Source of the DNA: Thermococcus thermotolerans
GTDB lineage: Archaea > Methanobacteriota_B > Thermococci > Thermococcales > Thermococcaceae
Length of the DNA stretch: 64,000 nucleotides
Assembly (NCBI RefSeq): GCF_024707485.1
Contig: NZ_CP102602.1
Location: 1,550,001 to 1,614,000, forward strand
Direction: 5' to 3'
The translations under genes were made by a program, and so were the position numbers. A model generated the notes under the pieces. The model was not told the DNA's origin, ran no database searches, and saw only the letters and a list, made by a program, of their open reading frames with translations. Below, one piece after another: positions 1 through 8,882 of this stretch (position 1 is the stretch's first letter; each line of letters begins with the position of its first letter).

Positions 1-369
1 AGGGTAATACTCGAAGTAGACCCCCACAAGGATCCCGGCATATTCCTAAGCAGGTTTATCCAGAAGTTGCGGGAGCGTTACTCGAAAAACCCGGGGACTG
101 TTACGTTGATACTGAACCCCGAAAGACTGATACCACTCCAAAACAACAATAGGCGTTTTATACTTGCCCTATCCAATCTCGCCTCGGCTTTCATCGGGAA
201 CTCCAAAAGAATAACTTTCTATTTTGTCAACCGAGAGATGGTCGAGGGCATGTATCTGGCCCTTCTTGAGGAAGCTTTTACACGCGTCCTCATCGTCAAA
301 AATGATGGGAGGGTTCTAATAGCCAAGTCCCCCCATCTGGAAGAGGAGGGCATGAGCCTGGAAATATAA
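1..369 (+). CDS. C-terminal part of a hypothetical protein, truncated by window edge
   Basis: The frame is open from base 1 to the TAA ending at 369, so only the last 122 residues are present. The visible part alternates hydrophobic beta-like and helical stretches (for example TLILNPERLI and RITFYFVNREMV) and has no membrane segment or signal. It resembles the Rossmann-like, KaiC-derived small proteins common in Thermococcales, such as DUF257 or DUF835 types. One DUF257-type gene lies about 1 kb downstream, which makes that a reasonable but unproven guess. The family cannot be settled without the N-terminus. Confidence 0.7.
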   Translation, partial: RVILEVDPHKDPGIFLSRFIQKLRERYSKNPGTVTLILNPERLIPLQNNNRRFILALSNLASAFIGNSKRITFYFVNREMVEGMYLALLEEAFTRVLIVKNDGRVLIAKSPHLEEEGMSLEI

Positions 370-432
370 CCGCGTTTAGGGATTAAAATTAAAAGGCCAC
401 CACCTCCTCTATTTTCGGTGAGAGAAATGCCC

Positions 433-1350
433 ATGAGGTGCAAGTTCTGCGAGAAGCCAGCTTTCATTAAGCTTCACTACCCAAGAACCTACCTCTGCCC
501 GGAGCACTTCACGGAGTACTTCGAGAGGAAGGTGAAGAGGACAATAGAGCGCTACAAGCTTATCAGACCGGGCGAGAGGATTCTGGTTGTTGTGAGTGGC
601 GGGAAGGACTCAGCGGTTACAGCTTACGTGCTGAAAAAACTCGGCTACGACATCGAGTGCCTCCACATCAACCTGGGCATCGGAGAGTACTCGGAGAAGA
701 GCGAAGAATATGCAAAGAAGCAGTGCGAAGCTCTGGGGGTTCCCCTCCACATCGTCAGGGTTAAGGAGCTTTTGGGCCATGGAATCGGCGAAGTTAGGAC
801 GAGACGGCCCACATGCTCCTACTGCGGCTTAACCAAGCGCTACATCTTCAACAAGTTCGCCTACGACAACGGATTTGATGCAGTCGCCACCGGCCACAAC
901 CTCGACGACGAGGCGAGCTTCATCTTCGCCAACCTGATGAACTGGAACACGCAGTACCTGGCAAAGCAGGGGCCCGTAACTCCTTCCCAGTTCAACGGAA
1001 AGCTCGTGAAGAAGATAAAGCCTCTCTACGAGCTGACCGAGAGGGAGGTCGTGGCGTACGCCCTGGCGAACGGCATAGAGTACCACATCGAAGAATGCCC
1101 CCACGCGGTTGGGGCCCCGACCATAGAGTACAAGGGCATACTCAACGATATGGAGGAGAAGAGGCCCGGAACCAAGATAAACTTCGTGAAGGGCTACCTT
1201 AGGAAGAAGCACATCTTCGAGGCCGAGCTCCAGGAGAAGGAGTTGAGGGAGTGTAAAGTTTGCGGGATGCCATCGAGCGGGGAGGTATGTTCGTTCTGCA
1301 GGTTCTGGCGCATGGAGAAAGCGCTTGATTTCAGCCTCAGAAGGGAGTAA
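433..1350 (+). CDS. ttuA: TtuA-type tRNA-5-methyluridine(54) 2-sulfurtransferase
   Basis: It forms 2-thioribothymidine at position 54 of tRNA, a modification that stabilises tRNA at high temperature. The sequence shows an N-terminal zinc finger (Cys3, Cys6, Cys22, His25), the PP-loop SGGKDS (residues 55-60), the catalytic pair Cys128/Cys131 in RRPTCSYCG, Cys222 in EECPHA, and a C-terminal CxxC...CxxC zinc finger. The three central cysteines sit where the Fe-S-binding cysteines of Pyrococcus and Thermus TtuA lie. I chose ATG 433 because the GTG at 418 falls inside the ribosome site GGTGAG (417-422) and the homologues I recall begin MKCKFC. A paralogue lies at 20875. Length (305 aa) is normal for the family. 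Confidence 0.93.
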   Translation: MRCKFCEKPAFIKLHYPRTYLCPEHFTEYFERKVKRTIERYKLIRPGERILVVVSGGKDSAVTAYVLKKLGYDIECLHINLGIGEYSEKSEEYAKKQCEALGVPLHIVRVKELLGHGIGEVRTRRPTCSYCGLTKRYIFNKFAYDNGFDAVATGHNLDDEASFIFANLMNWNTQYLAKQGPVTPSQFNGKLVKKIKPLYELTEREVVAYALANGIEYHIEECPHAVGAPTIEYKGILNDMEEKRPGTKINFVKGYLRKKHIFEAELQEKELRECKVCGMPSSGEVCSFCRFWRMEKALDFSLRRE

Positions 1351-1442
1351 TCCATTCCGAAGCACACTTAAACGTTCGATCTTCATCCACAATAGCATAC
1401 TTTATTAAAGATATCAAACCCAATAGGTATAGGTGACCTGCG

Positions 1443-2099
1443 GTGAGTGTCCCAGACGGCCTCATGGATACGCTTTGGGAATCCCTCAAAAGGGGTGAGA
1501 TAGTCCTGATAGAAAGGACAGACAGTGGGGACCAGTACTTTGGGCTATCCCAGTTAATACGGTGGGGAAATGAAAAGGGGTACACAGTGGTGGTTGTGGA
1601 CATTTTTGACTCGCTTTACCTTCTAAAAGCAAAGGCGAAGCTGGCGGGAATAAACGACGAGATTTTTGATAAAGTCAAAGCGATTAAAATAGGGGGCAAA
1701 ATCGAAACTGGAGATATACTGGGGTGGATAAGGGACACCTCCGAACCTGTCATACTGGCAAAGAAGTTTGAGGAAACTTACGAGGAAGTCCTAAATTCAG
1801 AAGCCCCATTACTGACCGTGGCCGTGGGGCTTGAAAAGCTCTTTGTAACCTCAGAATTCTACCCAAGGAACATTCAGGCCATAATAACCGCCATATCGAG
1901 ATATGTTGGGGACGAAAGGAGGCTTTCAATACAGTTTCTGAAGGCCAAGGTAATTGACTCATCAAGGAGGTCCGTTGTGGACATCCTTGAGGATATTGCC
2001 ACCACAGTGATAAGGGTTTCGAGGAAAGACAAGGTTACTGAGTTTTACGTCATAAAATCAATAAACAAGAGCCTGGAAGGACTAACAATCAGGGTTTAA
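1443..2099 (+). CDS. DUF257-family protein
   Basis: This is a 218-residue soluble protein of a family known almost only from Thermococcales, with no assigned function. The fold pattern is that of a KaiC/RecA-like domain (GEIVLIERTDSG where the P-loop would be, then YTVVVVDIFDS and ITAISRYVG), but no GxxGxGKT Walker A is present, so ATP hydrolysis is doubtful. GTG 1443 is preceded by AGGTGA at 1431-1436. Its stop overlaps the stop of the convergent membrane-protein gene by 4 bp. Family assignment is from overall pattern and size. Confidence 0.75.
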   Translation: MSVPDGLMDTLWESLKRGEIVLIERTDSGDQYFGLSQLIRWGNEKGYTVVVVDIFDSLYLLKAKAKLAGINDEIFDKVKAIKIGGKIETGDILGWIRDTSEPVILAKKFEETYEEVLNSEAPLLTVAVGLEKLFVTSEFYPRNIQAIITAISRYVGDERRLSIQFLKAKVIDSSRRSVVDILEDIATTVIRVSRKDKVTEFYVIKSINKSLEGLTIRV

Positions 2100-2584
2100 A
2101 GGGCCATCCCCATGTGCTTCTTCGCTTTTCTTCTTATTCTGTACATCTCTGGAATCGAATAGTAGCCGTATATCACCATGACCCTGCCCGCTATGATGAG
2201 GAGCACCCCGATGTAGACAAGAAGGAGCGGGAGCCCAAGCAACATAAGACCGTACCCCCATATCACCGCGGGAACACCCGAGGCACGGTACAGGTAGTAG
2301 TTGGCCAGTATCTCGAAGAGGTACGCCACCGCCAAGAGAACCAGGCCCGCCTTGGCGGAACCGGCCAGAAGAACCAGGACAGCGGCCAGCGATGTTACAA
2401 CCGCAAACACGACGAATCTGAATATCCTGCTATCCCCGAAAACCTCCGCAAAGCCGTTCATCCCGAGGGCGTACGCTCCGAATCCAAAGAGTGAAACCAG
2501 AAAGCCCAGAAAGCCCCCAGCAAGTCCTGCCAGTATCAGCACAACCTGACCTATGACGGCGTTCCTCGCGGCATCCTCTATCAT
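2096..2584 (-). CDS. Four-helix membrane protein, possibly DUF996-like
   Basis: A 162-residue protein with about four hydrophobic segments: residues 10-30, 55-75, 78-95 and 108-138. A basic C-terminal tail (RIRRKAKKHMG) is predicted to be cytoplasmic. ATG 2584 follows GGTGAT at 2588-2593 (read on the minus strand), a standard site. Membrane topology resembles the archaeal DUF996 group, but I see no diagnostic motif. It is the last gene of its strand before the convergent DUF257 gene; function unknown. Confidence 0.75.
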   Translation of the reverse strand: MIEDAARNAVIGQVVLILAGLAGGFLGFLVSLFGFGAYALGMNGFAEVFGDSRIFRFVVFAVVTSLAAVLVLLAGSAKAGLVLLAVAYLFEILANYYLYRASGVPAVIWGYGLMLLGLPLLLVYIGVLLIIAGRVMVIYGYYSIPEMYRIRRKAKKHMGMAL

Positions 2585-2657
2585 CGTATCACCATTTGAA
2601 GTAGAAAATCAGACTTAAAAATATTTTGGAAAATTGTGAGAATGGAGAGTTAAAAAC

Positions 2658-4616
2658 TTAGAGCTCCCTGAATCTAATCCGGAACCTCAGTTCACCGTCC
2701 ACCGGGAACAGCAGGGTATAGCTGACGCCCTGCTGGATGAAGTCCCATCCAGCTTCGCTCTGACTGAGGGTCTTTATTGGATACTTCCAGACCCTTGCGT
2801 TTCTGTCGAGCTCTATCTTCACTCTCCCGATTCCGTAGGGGTCGTTCACCTCAAAGCTTTTCGCCCCGAACTCCTCGGGTTTCTCCATAACGCTGTGAAC
2901 GGCCAAGTTCAGCTCAACGCCGAAGAGGGCCTTGGCGTCACTCTTTACTGCGTAGTCAACGGCAAAGCCATCATCTTTCAGGTGGAAGACCTTCTCAACC
3001 CTCGCAGCCCTTCCCGAGACAGTCCCATCGCGCCAGAGGGCGATGCCCCCATCGGAGGTGCTGTAGTCGTATGCTCCCTTCACGAAGTCACCGAGCTCCA
3101 GGTATCTCGCAAGGCGGTACTCATCTATAGCCGTTTCCGGGTCGAGGAAGTGATCCTGAAGGAGCGCCCTGAGGTGGTTGTCGTAGGCAAGTTCCCGCCG
3201 TATTTCCTCTGGAATCTGCTTGCCAAGCTCGTGTATGCTCGCAACCCCCTCATCGCCCCCCTCTTCAGGGGTGGCCGCCTCGGGGACTTCGTGGTAGTGC
3301 TCCCACCGCCTAGCGAGAACGTCGTTGTAGTTGACCGCCCGTTTCTTTGAGCTGAGCTCGAACAGCGCTCCACCGTAGGAGGGTTTAAACACCGCGTAGA
3401 AGCTCTCGTTCTCCAGAAAGACCTCATCGTGGCCGTCGAAGTCTATGTCCCTCACGAAAGTTCCAACCTTCACATGGCTATTCGCCCTGATGATGTTCTC
3501 CCAGACCGCCCTCCTGAGGTGGGGGAGGTAGACGCCACCGAAGACGCCGTGCCAGTAGGCGTCGTTGCACTGGGCCTTGAGGATGAACTTTCTCGCCTCG
3601 GGGTTTTCCCTCACCAGCTTGCTCACCATCAGCATTCTCTTGTGCATGTAGTTGCTCTCGGGGTACTTGAAGAAGAAGTTCTTCCAGATTCCGCCGCGGA
3701 CGAAAACCCTGTATTTCTCAAACTTTCCGTGCTTCTTCAGTGTCTCCACGAATTCAACGAAGAGCTTCGCCTGCTCCGCCGGAAGGCTCCACTCGCTCAT
3801 CTCGAAGTAGGAAGCTATCGGGAGGTACACAATGCCCCTCGGCTTAAATCTCGAAAGGTACTCCGAGTAGAGGGTCAGGCTTATCCTCTCATCGCTTGAA
3901 ACTCTATCAAAGAACTCCCTGAGCCAGCCCTTTTCATACACCCACTCGTATGTTCCGGGCCAGACCCCGAACTTCTCACCGTCGTCGTGGAAGACAGCAA
4001 CCTTGCTCCCGTCGCCGTCGTCGAGGGAATGGAGGTACTCGATTGTCTTCTCAACCGGACGGAAGGGTATAAGGTAGCGCAACTTCTCGTCTATCGGAAA
4101 AACGGCTATTACCTCCCCGCCGTCCTCCGTGTAGTAAGGCCAGAAGAGTTCTTCCTTGCTCAGACCGGCGCTCATAAAGTGGTAGTCGTCAACGATGACG
4201 TACTCTATACCAGCCTGGCGGAGGCTCTTTACGAGCTCCGGCTGCCACACACGCTCGGTAAGCCAGACGCCCTTGGCATCGTAGCCGAGCCTCCTGGCGA
4301 AGTCCTTGAGGAGTTTTATCTGCTCTATCCTGTCCTCCTTCGGAATCGCCGCCAGAACGGGTTCATAAAAGCCCGCAACCACTATCTCAAGCTGTCCTTT
4401 CCGAACAAGGGAACGGAGAAGGTCAATATACTCGGGACGGTTCTCCTCCAGCCATTCAAGGAGGGGACCGCTTATATGGACCGCGACCTTCATGTTCGGG
4501 TAGTCTTCAAGTATCTCCATGAACGGCCGGTAGGAACGCTCGTAGGCACTCTCCAAGACCCAACCGAAGTTACCGAGAGGCTGATGGTTATGGATCCCGA
4601 ATATGAAGTTCACCAT
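2658..4616 (-). CDS. 4-alpha-glucanotransferase (GH57)
   Basis: It transfers alpha-1,4-glucan chains between maltooligosaccharides in the cytoplasm, feeding starch breakdown products into glycolysis. At 652 residues it aligns from end to end, by recollection, with the structurally known T. litoralis enzyme (659 aa). Seen here: FGIHNHQPLGNFGW at the N-terminus, the nucleophile Glu121 in GVWLTERVWQPE, and the acid/base Asp212 in VFHDDGEKFG. I chose ATG 4616 because homologues begin just before NFIFG and GGGGTGGTT precedes it; the longer frame to 4637 would run into the TGM operator at 4632-4648. That operator lies between TATA box and start codon, the layout of a gene repressed by TrmBL1/Tgr when maltodextrins are absent. 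Confidence 0.96.
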   Translation of the reverse strand: MVNFIFGIHNHQPLGNFGWVLESAYERSYRPFMEILEDYPNMKVAVHISGPLLEWLEENRPEYIDLLRSLVRKGQLEIVVAGFYEPVLAAIPKEDRIEQIKLLKDFARRLGYDAKGVWLTERVWQPELVKSLRQAGIEYVIVDDYHFMSAGLSKEELFWPYYTEDGGEVIAVFPIDEKLRYLIPFRPVEKTIEYLHSLDDGDGSKVAVFHDDGEKFGVWPGTYEWVYEKGWLREFFDRVSSDERISLTLYSEYLSRFKPRGIVYLPIASYFEMSEWSLPAEQAKLFVEFVETLKKHGKFEKYRVFVRGGIWKNFFFKYPESNYMHKRMLMVSKLVRENPEARKFILKAQCNDAYWHGVFGGVYLPHLRRAVWENIIRANSHVKVGTFVRDIDFDGHDEVFLENESFYAVFKPSYGGALFELSSKKRAVNYNDVLARRWEHYHEVPEAATPEEGGDEGVASIHELGKQIPEEIRRELAYDNHLRALLQDHFLDPETAIDEYRLARYLELGDFVKGAYDYSTSDGGIALWRDGTVSGRAARVEKVFHLKDDGFAVDYAVKSDAKALFGVELNLAVHSVMEKPEEFGAKSFEVNDPYGIGRVKIELDRNARVWKYPIKTLSQSEAGWDFIQQGVSYTLLFPVDGELRFRIRFREL

Positions 4617-4631
4617 GGCAACCACCCCTGT

Positions 4632-4648
4632 TATCACTACCAGTGATA
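4632..4648. promoter_or_regulatory. Perfect Thermococcales Glycolytic Motif (TrmBL1/Tgr operator)
   Basis: The sequence TATCAC-N5-GTGATA is an exact 17-bp palindromic TGM. On the minus strand it lies just downstream of a TATA box (about 4659-4668) and overlaps the expected transcript start of the glucanotransferase. For this regulator family, a site downstream of TATA means repression and one upstream means activation. Confidence 0.9.
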
Positions 4649-4655
4649 TGGAAAG

Positions 4656-4670
4656 AAAAGCATATAAACC
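4656..4670. promoter_or_regulatory. TATA region shared by two divergent genes
   Basis: The stretch AAAGCATATAAACC on the plus strand reads as BRE plus TATA for the secreted protein gene starting at 4744. Its complement contains TTTATATGC, which serves as TATA for the glucanotransferase. Inferred transcript starts are about 4690 (plus) and 4640 (minus). Confidence 0.65.
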
Positions 4671-4683
4671 TTTTTCTCTAAAT

Positions 4684-4700
4684 ATTCACTAACGGTGACT
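4684..4700. promoter_or_regulatory. Degenerate TGM-like operator
   Basis: ATTCAC-TAACG-GTGACT keeps the TCAC-N5-GTGA core of the TGM but loses the outer bases. It lies at the expected start of the plus-strand transcript for the gene at 4744, so it could give weaker co-regulation with the glucanotransferase. Confidence 0.4.
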
Positions 4701-4743
4701 ACCGTACACCCTTGGGGATTATGCACCACTGGAGGTGTGTAGA

Positions 4744-7700
4744 TTGAAGAAAAAGGTAGCGCTGGTATTGATGGCGGTTCTCGTTCTCAGCCTGGTGCCC
4801 TTTGGCAGGTTTGCAAGTGCCCTCTATGGAACCAAGATCATAGACGGAAGTTTAAGCGACTGGACGGCCTCGGATTTGATAGCTACAGGAGTTCCAAGTG
4901 GTATTCCTGGAGCAGATTTGGACAGGCTCTATGTGGCATGGGATGACCAGTACCTGTACATTGCCATTAAAACAAACAATACTGCCAAATACTGGCCCGA
5001 CTATGGCATAGCCATTGATATTGACCCGGGGAGTGGTAATGGGGGAACCACTGACCCCTGGGCAAAGAACATACAGTTTTCGGGGCAGTTCCTTCCAGAT
5101 TACATAATCTACGCTGAGGCTCAAGATGGACAAATTGTCTGGATGGGGATGCACGACTGGACAGGAAGTGGATGGGGAAGCATGGGGAATGTAAAGGACA
5201 TAGGAGATTACGCTTACGTTGGTGGGAACCAAGGAATCCAGACTATAGAGATAAAAATCCCATGGAACACCATAGGAGGAAAGCCGAACAGCATCGGGAT
5301 AATTGTGTGGGCTGCTGGAAACAATGATGGGGACTCGGCAGTTGATACACTTCCCGTTGATCCAGCTATAGACTACTCAAATATAAACAATGAATGGACT
5401 GATCCAGACACACTCACCAACTTTGCAGAGATATACGTCGGCGCTAAGACCATAGACGGCGACCTGAGTGATTGGAGTGCCAACGAGTTAGCCGCAGAAG
5501 ATACCATCGGAGCCGGAGAACGGGGAGGCAACCTCACAAAGCTCTACGTCTCATGGGATGACCAGTATCTCTACATAGCCATTGAAACGAACAACACTGA
5601 GAACGCGGGCCCTTGGGGAATGGCATATGGCTTTGGAATTGACGTTGACCCCGGAACCGGAAATGGCTATACAGGAACAAGCGACGCATGGGATAGAAGC
5701 ATAAGCTTCGGAAACGGGTACGCCATAGATTATGAAGTTTATTTCTGGTGGGATCAGGGAAGTGCATCAATAACAACTGCACAGCTCAACACATACAACG
5801 GTGGCTGGGACTGGCCAAATCTCGTTGACAGGGGAGGCAAGTATGCATACATGGGGGACTCTACCAACGGCCTTAAGACCCTCGAAATAGCCATACCCTG
5901 GTCAGCAATTGGAGGCAAACCCAAAAAGCTTGCAATAGCTGCGTGGGTGACGGGAGACAGCGGCAGTGCCGTGGATATACTCCCGGATGAAAGTGCCGCA
6001 AATGACAGCCCGGATGAGAGAACCGACAGCGACACAATAACAAAAATGGCGGACTTTGAAATATTCATCCCAGTTCCTGAGTTAACGATTTCCCTCAGTG
6101 GCCCGAGTGTCGTCGGCATCAATAGAGTCGCAAGGTACAATATCACCGTTGAAAACAAGGGATCCGTGGCTACTACAGGCGCAACTGTCAGGGTATACAT
6201 CAACGGCAACATTTACGCCAACTGGACAACCGATCTCGCGGCCGGGGAGAGCAGGTGGTTCCTCTTCAACTGGAGCCCGAACGCCGCAGGGACGTACACC
6301 ATAAGGGCAGTCGTTGACGAGGACAACCTCATCCCCGAGGCCAACGAGAACAACAACGAGTTCACTATGGACGTCCAGGTTGTCTGGGTGGGCAGCATAG
6401 ACGTCGACGGGAACCCCGACGACTGGCCGGCGGTTAGCATCGCCCCGAACTCATACACTGTCCAGAACGGCGTCTTCGTATGGAGCGACGCTACGAACGA
6501 CCAGAAGCACGACAAGGATCAGTGGCTACCAGGAGGGACTTCAGCCCACGCTGACCTGACGGAGGTTGGCGTCACCAAGGACGACCGCTACGTGTACTTC
6601 CTCTTCAAGTTCGCCAACATGAGCAACATAAAAATCGGGGACAACGGTGCCACGTTCATAGCCGTTCCAATAGACTATAAGGACGGTGGAGCTACGTGGT
6701 TCGCCGGTGAAATGGACACCAACGGGGTCCTTCAGTGGGACATCCAGATGGCCATAAACCTCGGGGGGAGCCAGTACACGGGCCAAACCTCAGCCGTAGC
6801 CTCCGCCGGAACGGGCAAGACCTCCCTGCTGTACTTTGTAGATCCCGCCGGAAACATCGTGCAGGTCAGCGGCGCCCTCGTTGGAATTAACCTCCACAAG
6901 AACACTGTTGAGGTTAGAATCCCGCTGAGCGTCTTTGGAGGAGCCAAGGAGTTCAGCTTCCAGGTTGCAACGGGCTTCAGCTACGGTCCGGCCGTCTGGA
7001 ACTTCGGAGACCCGTTCGCGAACGATGGAATAAGCGACATAGTTGATACCATAACCAAGGAGCCGAGCACCACAGAGGAGCTCTCCGATAACATCCCCGA
7101 TTACTACATCAGGATCAGAATGGACAACATCGTTGAGAGTGCCACTCTGGTCAGTGTCAAAATGCAGAGGCTAATCCAGTACCAGAACTCCTTTGTCATG
7201 CTCAACAGGTTCTACGGTATACGGCATTTCGAAAGGGACTACTCCAGCTACAGCACCCTCATGGAGAAGCTGAGCAATATGCCGCTCACTGACGACATGA
7301 AGGACAGGCTCAACGAGCTCAAAAATGAGGTCATGGATCTCCTGAAGCTCTACAACGAGGGCAAAGAGCTGATAGACAGCCCGAACTATGCGTTCGGTGC
7401 CTCACTTAAGATATACCGGGCCTACACCGGAATGAAAAAGATAGTCAGAGAAATGGAGTCAATGGTCGAAAAGGCCCAGAGCGGCGAGCTGGAAAGGGAA
7501 AAACACATGCAGGAGCTCGCCAAGAACCTCACCAAGACCATAGACGGCAACCTCGACGACTGGAACGTCCAGCCCATAGCCGTTGATGAGACCGGCTACG
7601 GGCAGGACGGTGCAAACCTCAAGGCCCTCTACGTCGACTACGACGACCAGTTCCTCTACATAGCCCTCACCACGGAGAACAAGGCATCGTGGAGGGTTGC

Positions 7701-8160
7701 CTACGGCATAGCGATGGACTACAAGGACGGAGGCTACACTGCCGGAACCGACGCATGGGGCAGGAAGGTTGGTTTCAGCCAGGGCGTGGACGCGCAGCTG
7801 TACTTCTTCTGGAACGGTGAGTTCTTCGGAGACAAGGGAACCAGCAACATAACCAGTGCACAGTTTGTCGTATGGGACGGTTCGGCATGGAAGTACGAGG
7901 AGCTCAAATGGGTTGGATTCTACGCCTACACAGGGGGAGCGGAGAACGGACTTCAGACCCTTGAGATAGCCATCCCCTGGGAGGCCCTCGGAGGAAAGCC
8001 GGAGAAGCTCAGTATGGTGGCATATGTAACGGGACAGGGTGCCGGCGATTCTGCCGTTGACAGCCTGCCGCTCCAGGACGCCGTCAAGGACAAAGCGCCC
8101 GGCGAAGAGTGGGGCGACGAGGACACGTTTACCAAGTTCGCCACGGTCACCATAGAGTGA
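4744..8160 (+). CDS. Large secreted multi-domain DOMON/CARDB protein, probable extracellular glucan-binding protein
   Basis: 1138 residues with signal peptide MKKKVALVLMAVLVLSLVPF. Modules in order: two DOMON-like/glucodextranase-C-type repeats (about 30-220 and 225-440, each starting KxIDGxLSDW and containing SWDDQYLYIAI and EIxIPW), a CARDB domain (about 445-545, VENKGSVATTGATVRVYING), a third divergent DOMON repeat (550-790), a helical linker (795-920) and a fourth DOMON repeat (925-1138). No glycosidase catalytic domain or C-terminal anchor is visible. The same modules occur at the C-terminus of archaeal pullulanases, so starch or maltodextrin binding outside the cell is inferred. Start TTG 4744 has GGAGGTG at 4731-4737; the GTG at 4735 is inside that site. 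Codons in repeats 1-2 look AT-richer than in the rest. Confidence 0.85.
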   Translation: MKKKVALVLMAVLVLSLVPFGRFASALYGTKIIDGSLSDWTASDLIATGVPSGIPGADLDRLYVAWDDQYLYIAIKTNNTAKYWPDYGIAIDIDPGSGNGGTTDPWAKNIQFSGQFLPDYIIYAEAQDGQIVWMGMHDWTGSGWGSMGNVKDIGDYAYVGGNQGIQTIEIKIPWNTIGGKPNSIGIIVWAAGNNDGDSAVDTLPVDPAIDYSNINNEWTDPDTLTNFAEIYVGAKTIDGDLSDWSANELAAEDTIGAGERGGNLTKLYVSWDDQYLYIAIETNNTENAGPWGMAYGFGIDVDPGTGNGYTGTSDAWDRSISFGNGYAIDYEVYFWWDQGSASITTAQLNTYNGGWDWPNLVDRGGKYAYMGDSTNGLKTLEIAIPWSAIGGKPKKLAIAAWVTGDSGSAVDILPDESAANDSPDERTDSDTITKMADFEIFIPVPELTISLSGPSVVGINRVARYNITVENKGSVATTGATVRVYINGNIYANWTTDLAAGESRWFLFNWSPNAAGTYTIRAVVDEDNLIPEANENNNEFTMDVQVVWVGSIDVDGNPDDWPAVSIAPNSYTVQNGVFVWSDATNDQKHDKDQWLPGGTSAHADLTEVGVTKDDRYVYFLFKFANMSNIKIGDNGATFIAVPIDYKDGGATWFAGEMDTNGVLQWDIQMAINLGGSQYTGQTSAVASAGTGKTSLLYFVDPAGNIVQVSGALVGINLHKNTVEVRIPLSVFGGAKEFSFQVATGFSYGPAVWNFGDPFANDGISDIVDTITKEPSTTEELSDNIPDYYIRIRMDNIVESATLVSVKMQRLIQYQNSFVMLNRFYGIRHFERDYSSYSTLMEKLSNMPLTDDMKDRLNELKNEVMDLLKLYNEGKELIDSPNYAFGASLKIYRAYTGMKKIVREMESMVEKAQSGELEREKHMQELAKNLTKTIDGNLDDWNVQPIAVDETGYGQDGANLKALYVDYDDQFLYIALTTENKASWRVAYGIAMDYKDGGYTAGTDAWGRKVGFSQGVDAQLYFFWNGEFFGDKGTSNITSAQFVVWDGSAWKYEELKWVGFYAYTGGAENGLQTLEIAIPWEALGGKPEKLSMVAYVTGQGAGDSAVDSLPLQDAVKDKAPGEEWGDEDTFTKFATVTIE

Positions 8161-8228
8161 CCTCCATCCACTCTTTTCTACCATTTTATGCGGTCTCATT
8201 GATGTACATTGAGAACGTAGAATAAAAA

Positions 8229-8882
8229 TCAGGCCAGGAAAAGCGCCGCGATATACAGCACAACCGCTATCGCCAGCTGGTTTGAAAAGTTGTCATCCAG
8301 CTGTTCCCCCGGATCCTTCCCCGGCGGGAAACCATAGAACTCCACAAGCATGCCAGTTAGAGAACCAAGGACTGCCAAAAGGGGCCCTACAAGGGGCCAG
8401 AGCGTCAGAAGTCCGGACAGGAAATACGCGGCACTGCCCTCAAGGCTCTTGCCGTTGCTGAAGCGATGCCTGCCCAGGGATTTGCCGACTATAGCCGCCA
8501 GGGCATCCCCCACGGTTGCAACCGTGATGGCCCCTATCGCTATCTCCATGGGAAAGAAGTAGACAATGATAAACGCCGCCGCGGCAAAGTATATGTGGGC
8601 TGCCACGCGGTAGCGTTCGTGCTCCCTCGTTATCTCCCGTATCTGCTTCTCCAGAACCTCAACGCGCTCGAAGACGTCGTTGTCAACGTATATCTTAAGC
8701 CTCCTCTTGATGTTGTCCCTCAGCTCCTCGATTATCCTGAAGGGTTCGAGCACGACGAAAAGGAAAAAGGCCACGCCTATGAGGGTGAGGGTGACCTCCC
8801 TGCCGAAGAGCAGGTACGAGACTGGAACAAGAAGGCCGGTGAGGTGAAGGGACTTACGCTTCAGCTCGTTTTTCATGCTCAC
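8229..8882 (-). CDS. CTP-dependent polyprenol/diacylglycerol kinase-family membrane protein
   Basis: A 217-residue membrane protein of the Dgk1/SEC59/VTE5 superfamily. These enzymes phosphorylate dolichol, phytol or diacylglycerol with CTP; in archaea the likely substrate is a polyprenol or archaeal lipid alcohol. The family signature is seen as KRKSLHLTG at the N-terminus and TVGDALAAIVGKSLGRHRF followed by GKSLEGSAAYF near residue 140-165. A charged loop (residues 50-90) separates two hydrophobic blocks. GTG 8882 is best spaced from GGAGGTGAT (8889-8897); ATG 8876 is an alternative. The start lies inside the 3' end of the HAD gene, so the two are probably co-translated. The substrate is not known. 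Confidence 0.8.
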   Translation of the reverse strand: MSMKNELKRKSLHLTGLLVPVSYLLFGREVTLTLIGVAFFLFVVLEPFRIIEELRDNIKRRLKIYVDNDVFERVEVLEKQIREITREHERYRVAAHIYFAAAAFIIVYFFPMEIAIGAITVATVGDALAAIVGKSLGRHRFSNGKSLEGSAAYFLSGLLTLWPLVGPLLAVLGSLTGMLVEFYGFPPGKDPGEQLDDNFSNQLAIAVVLYIAALFLA

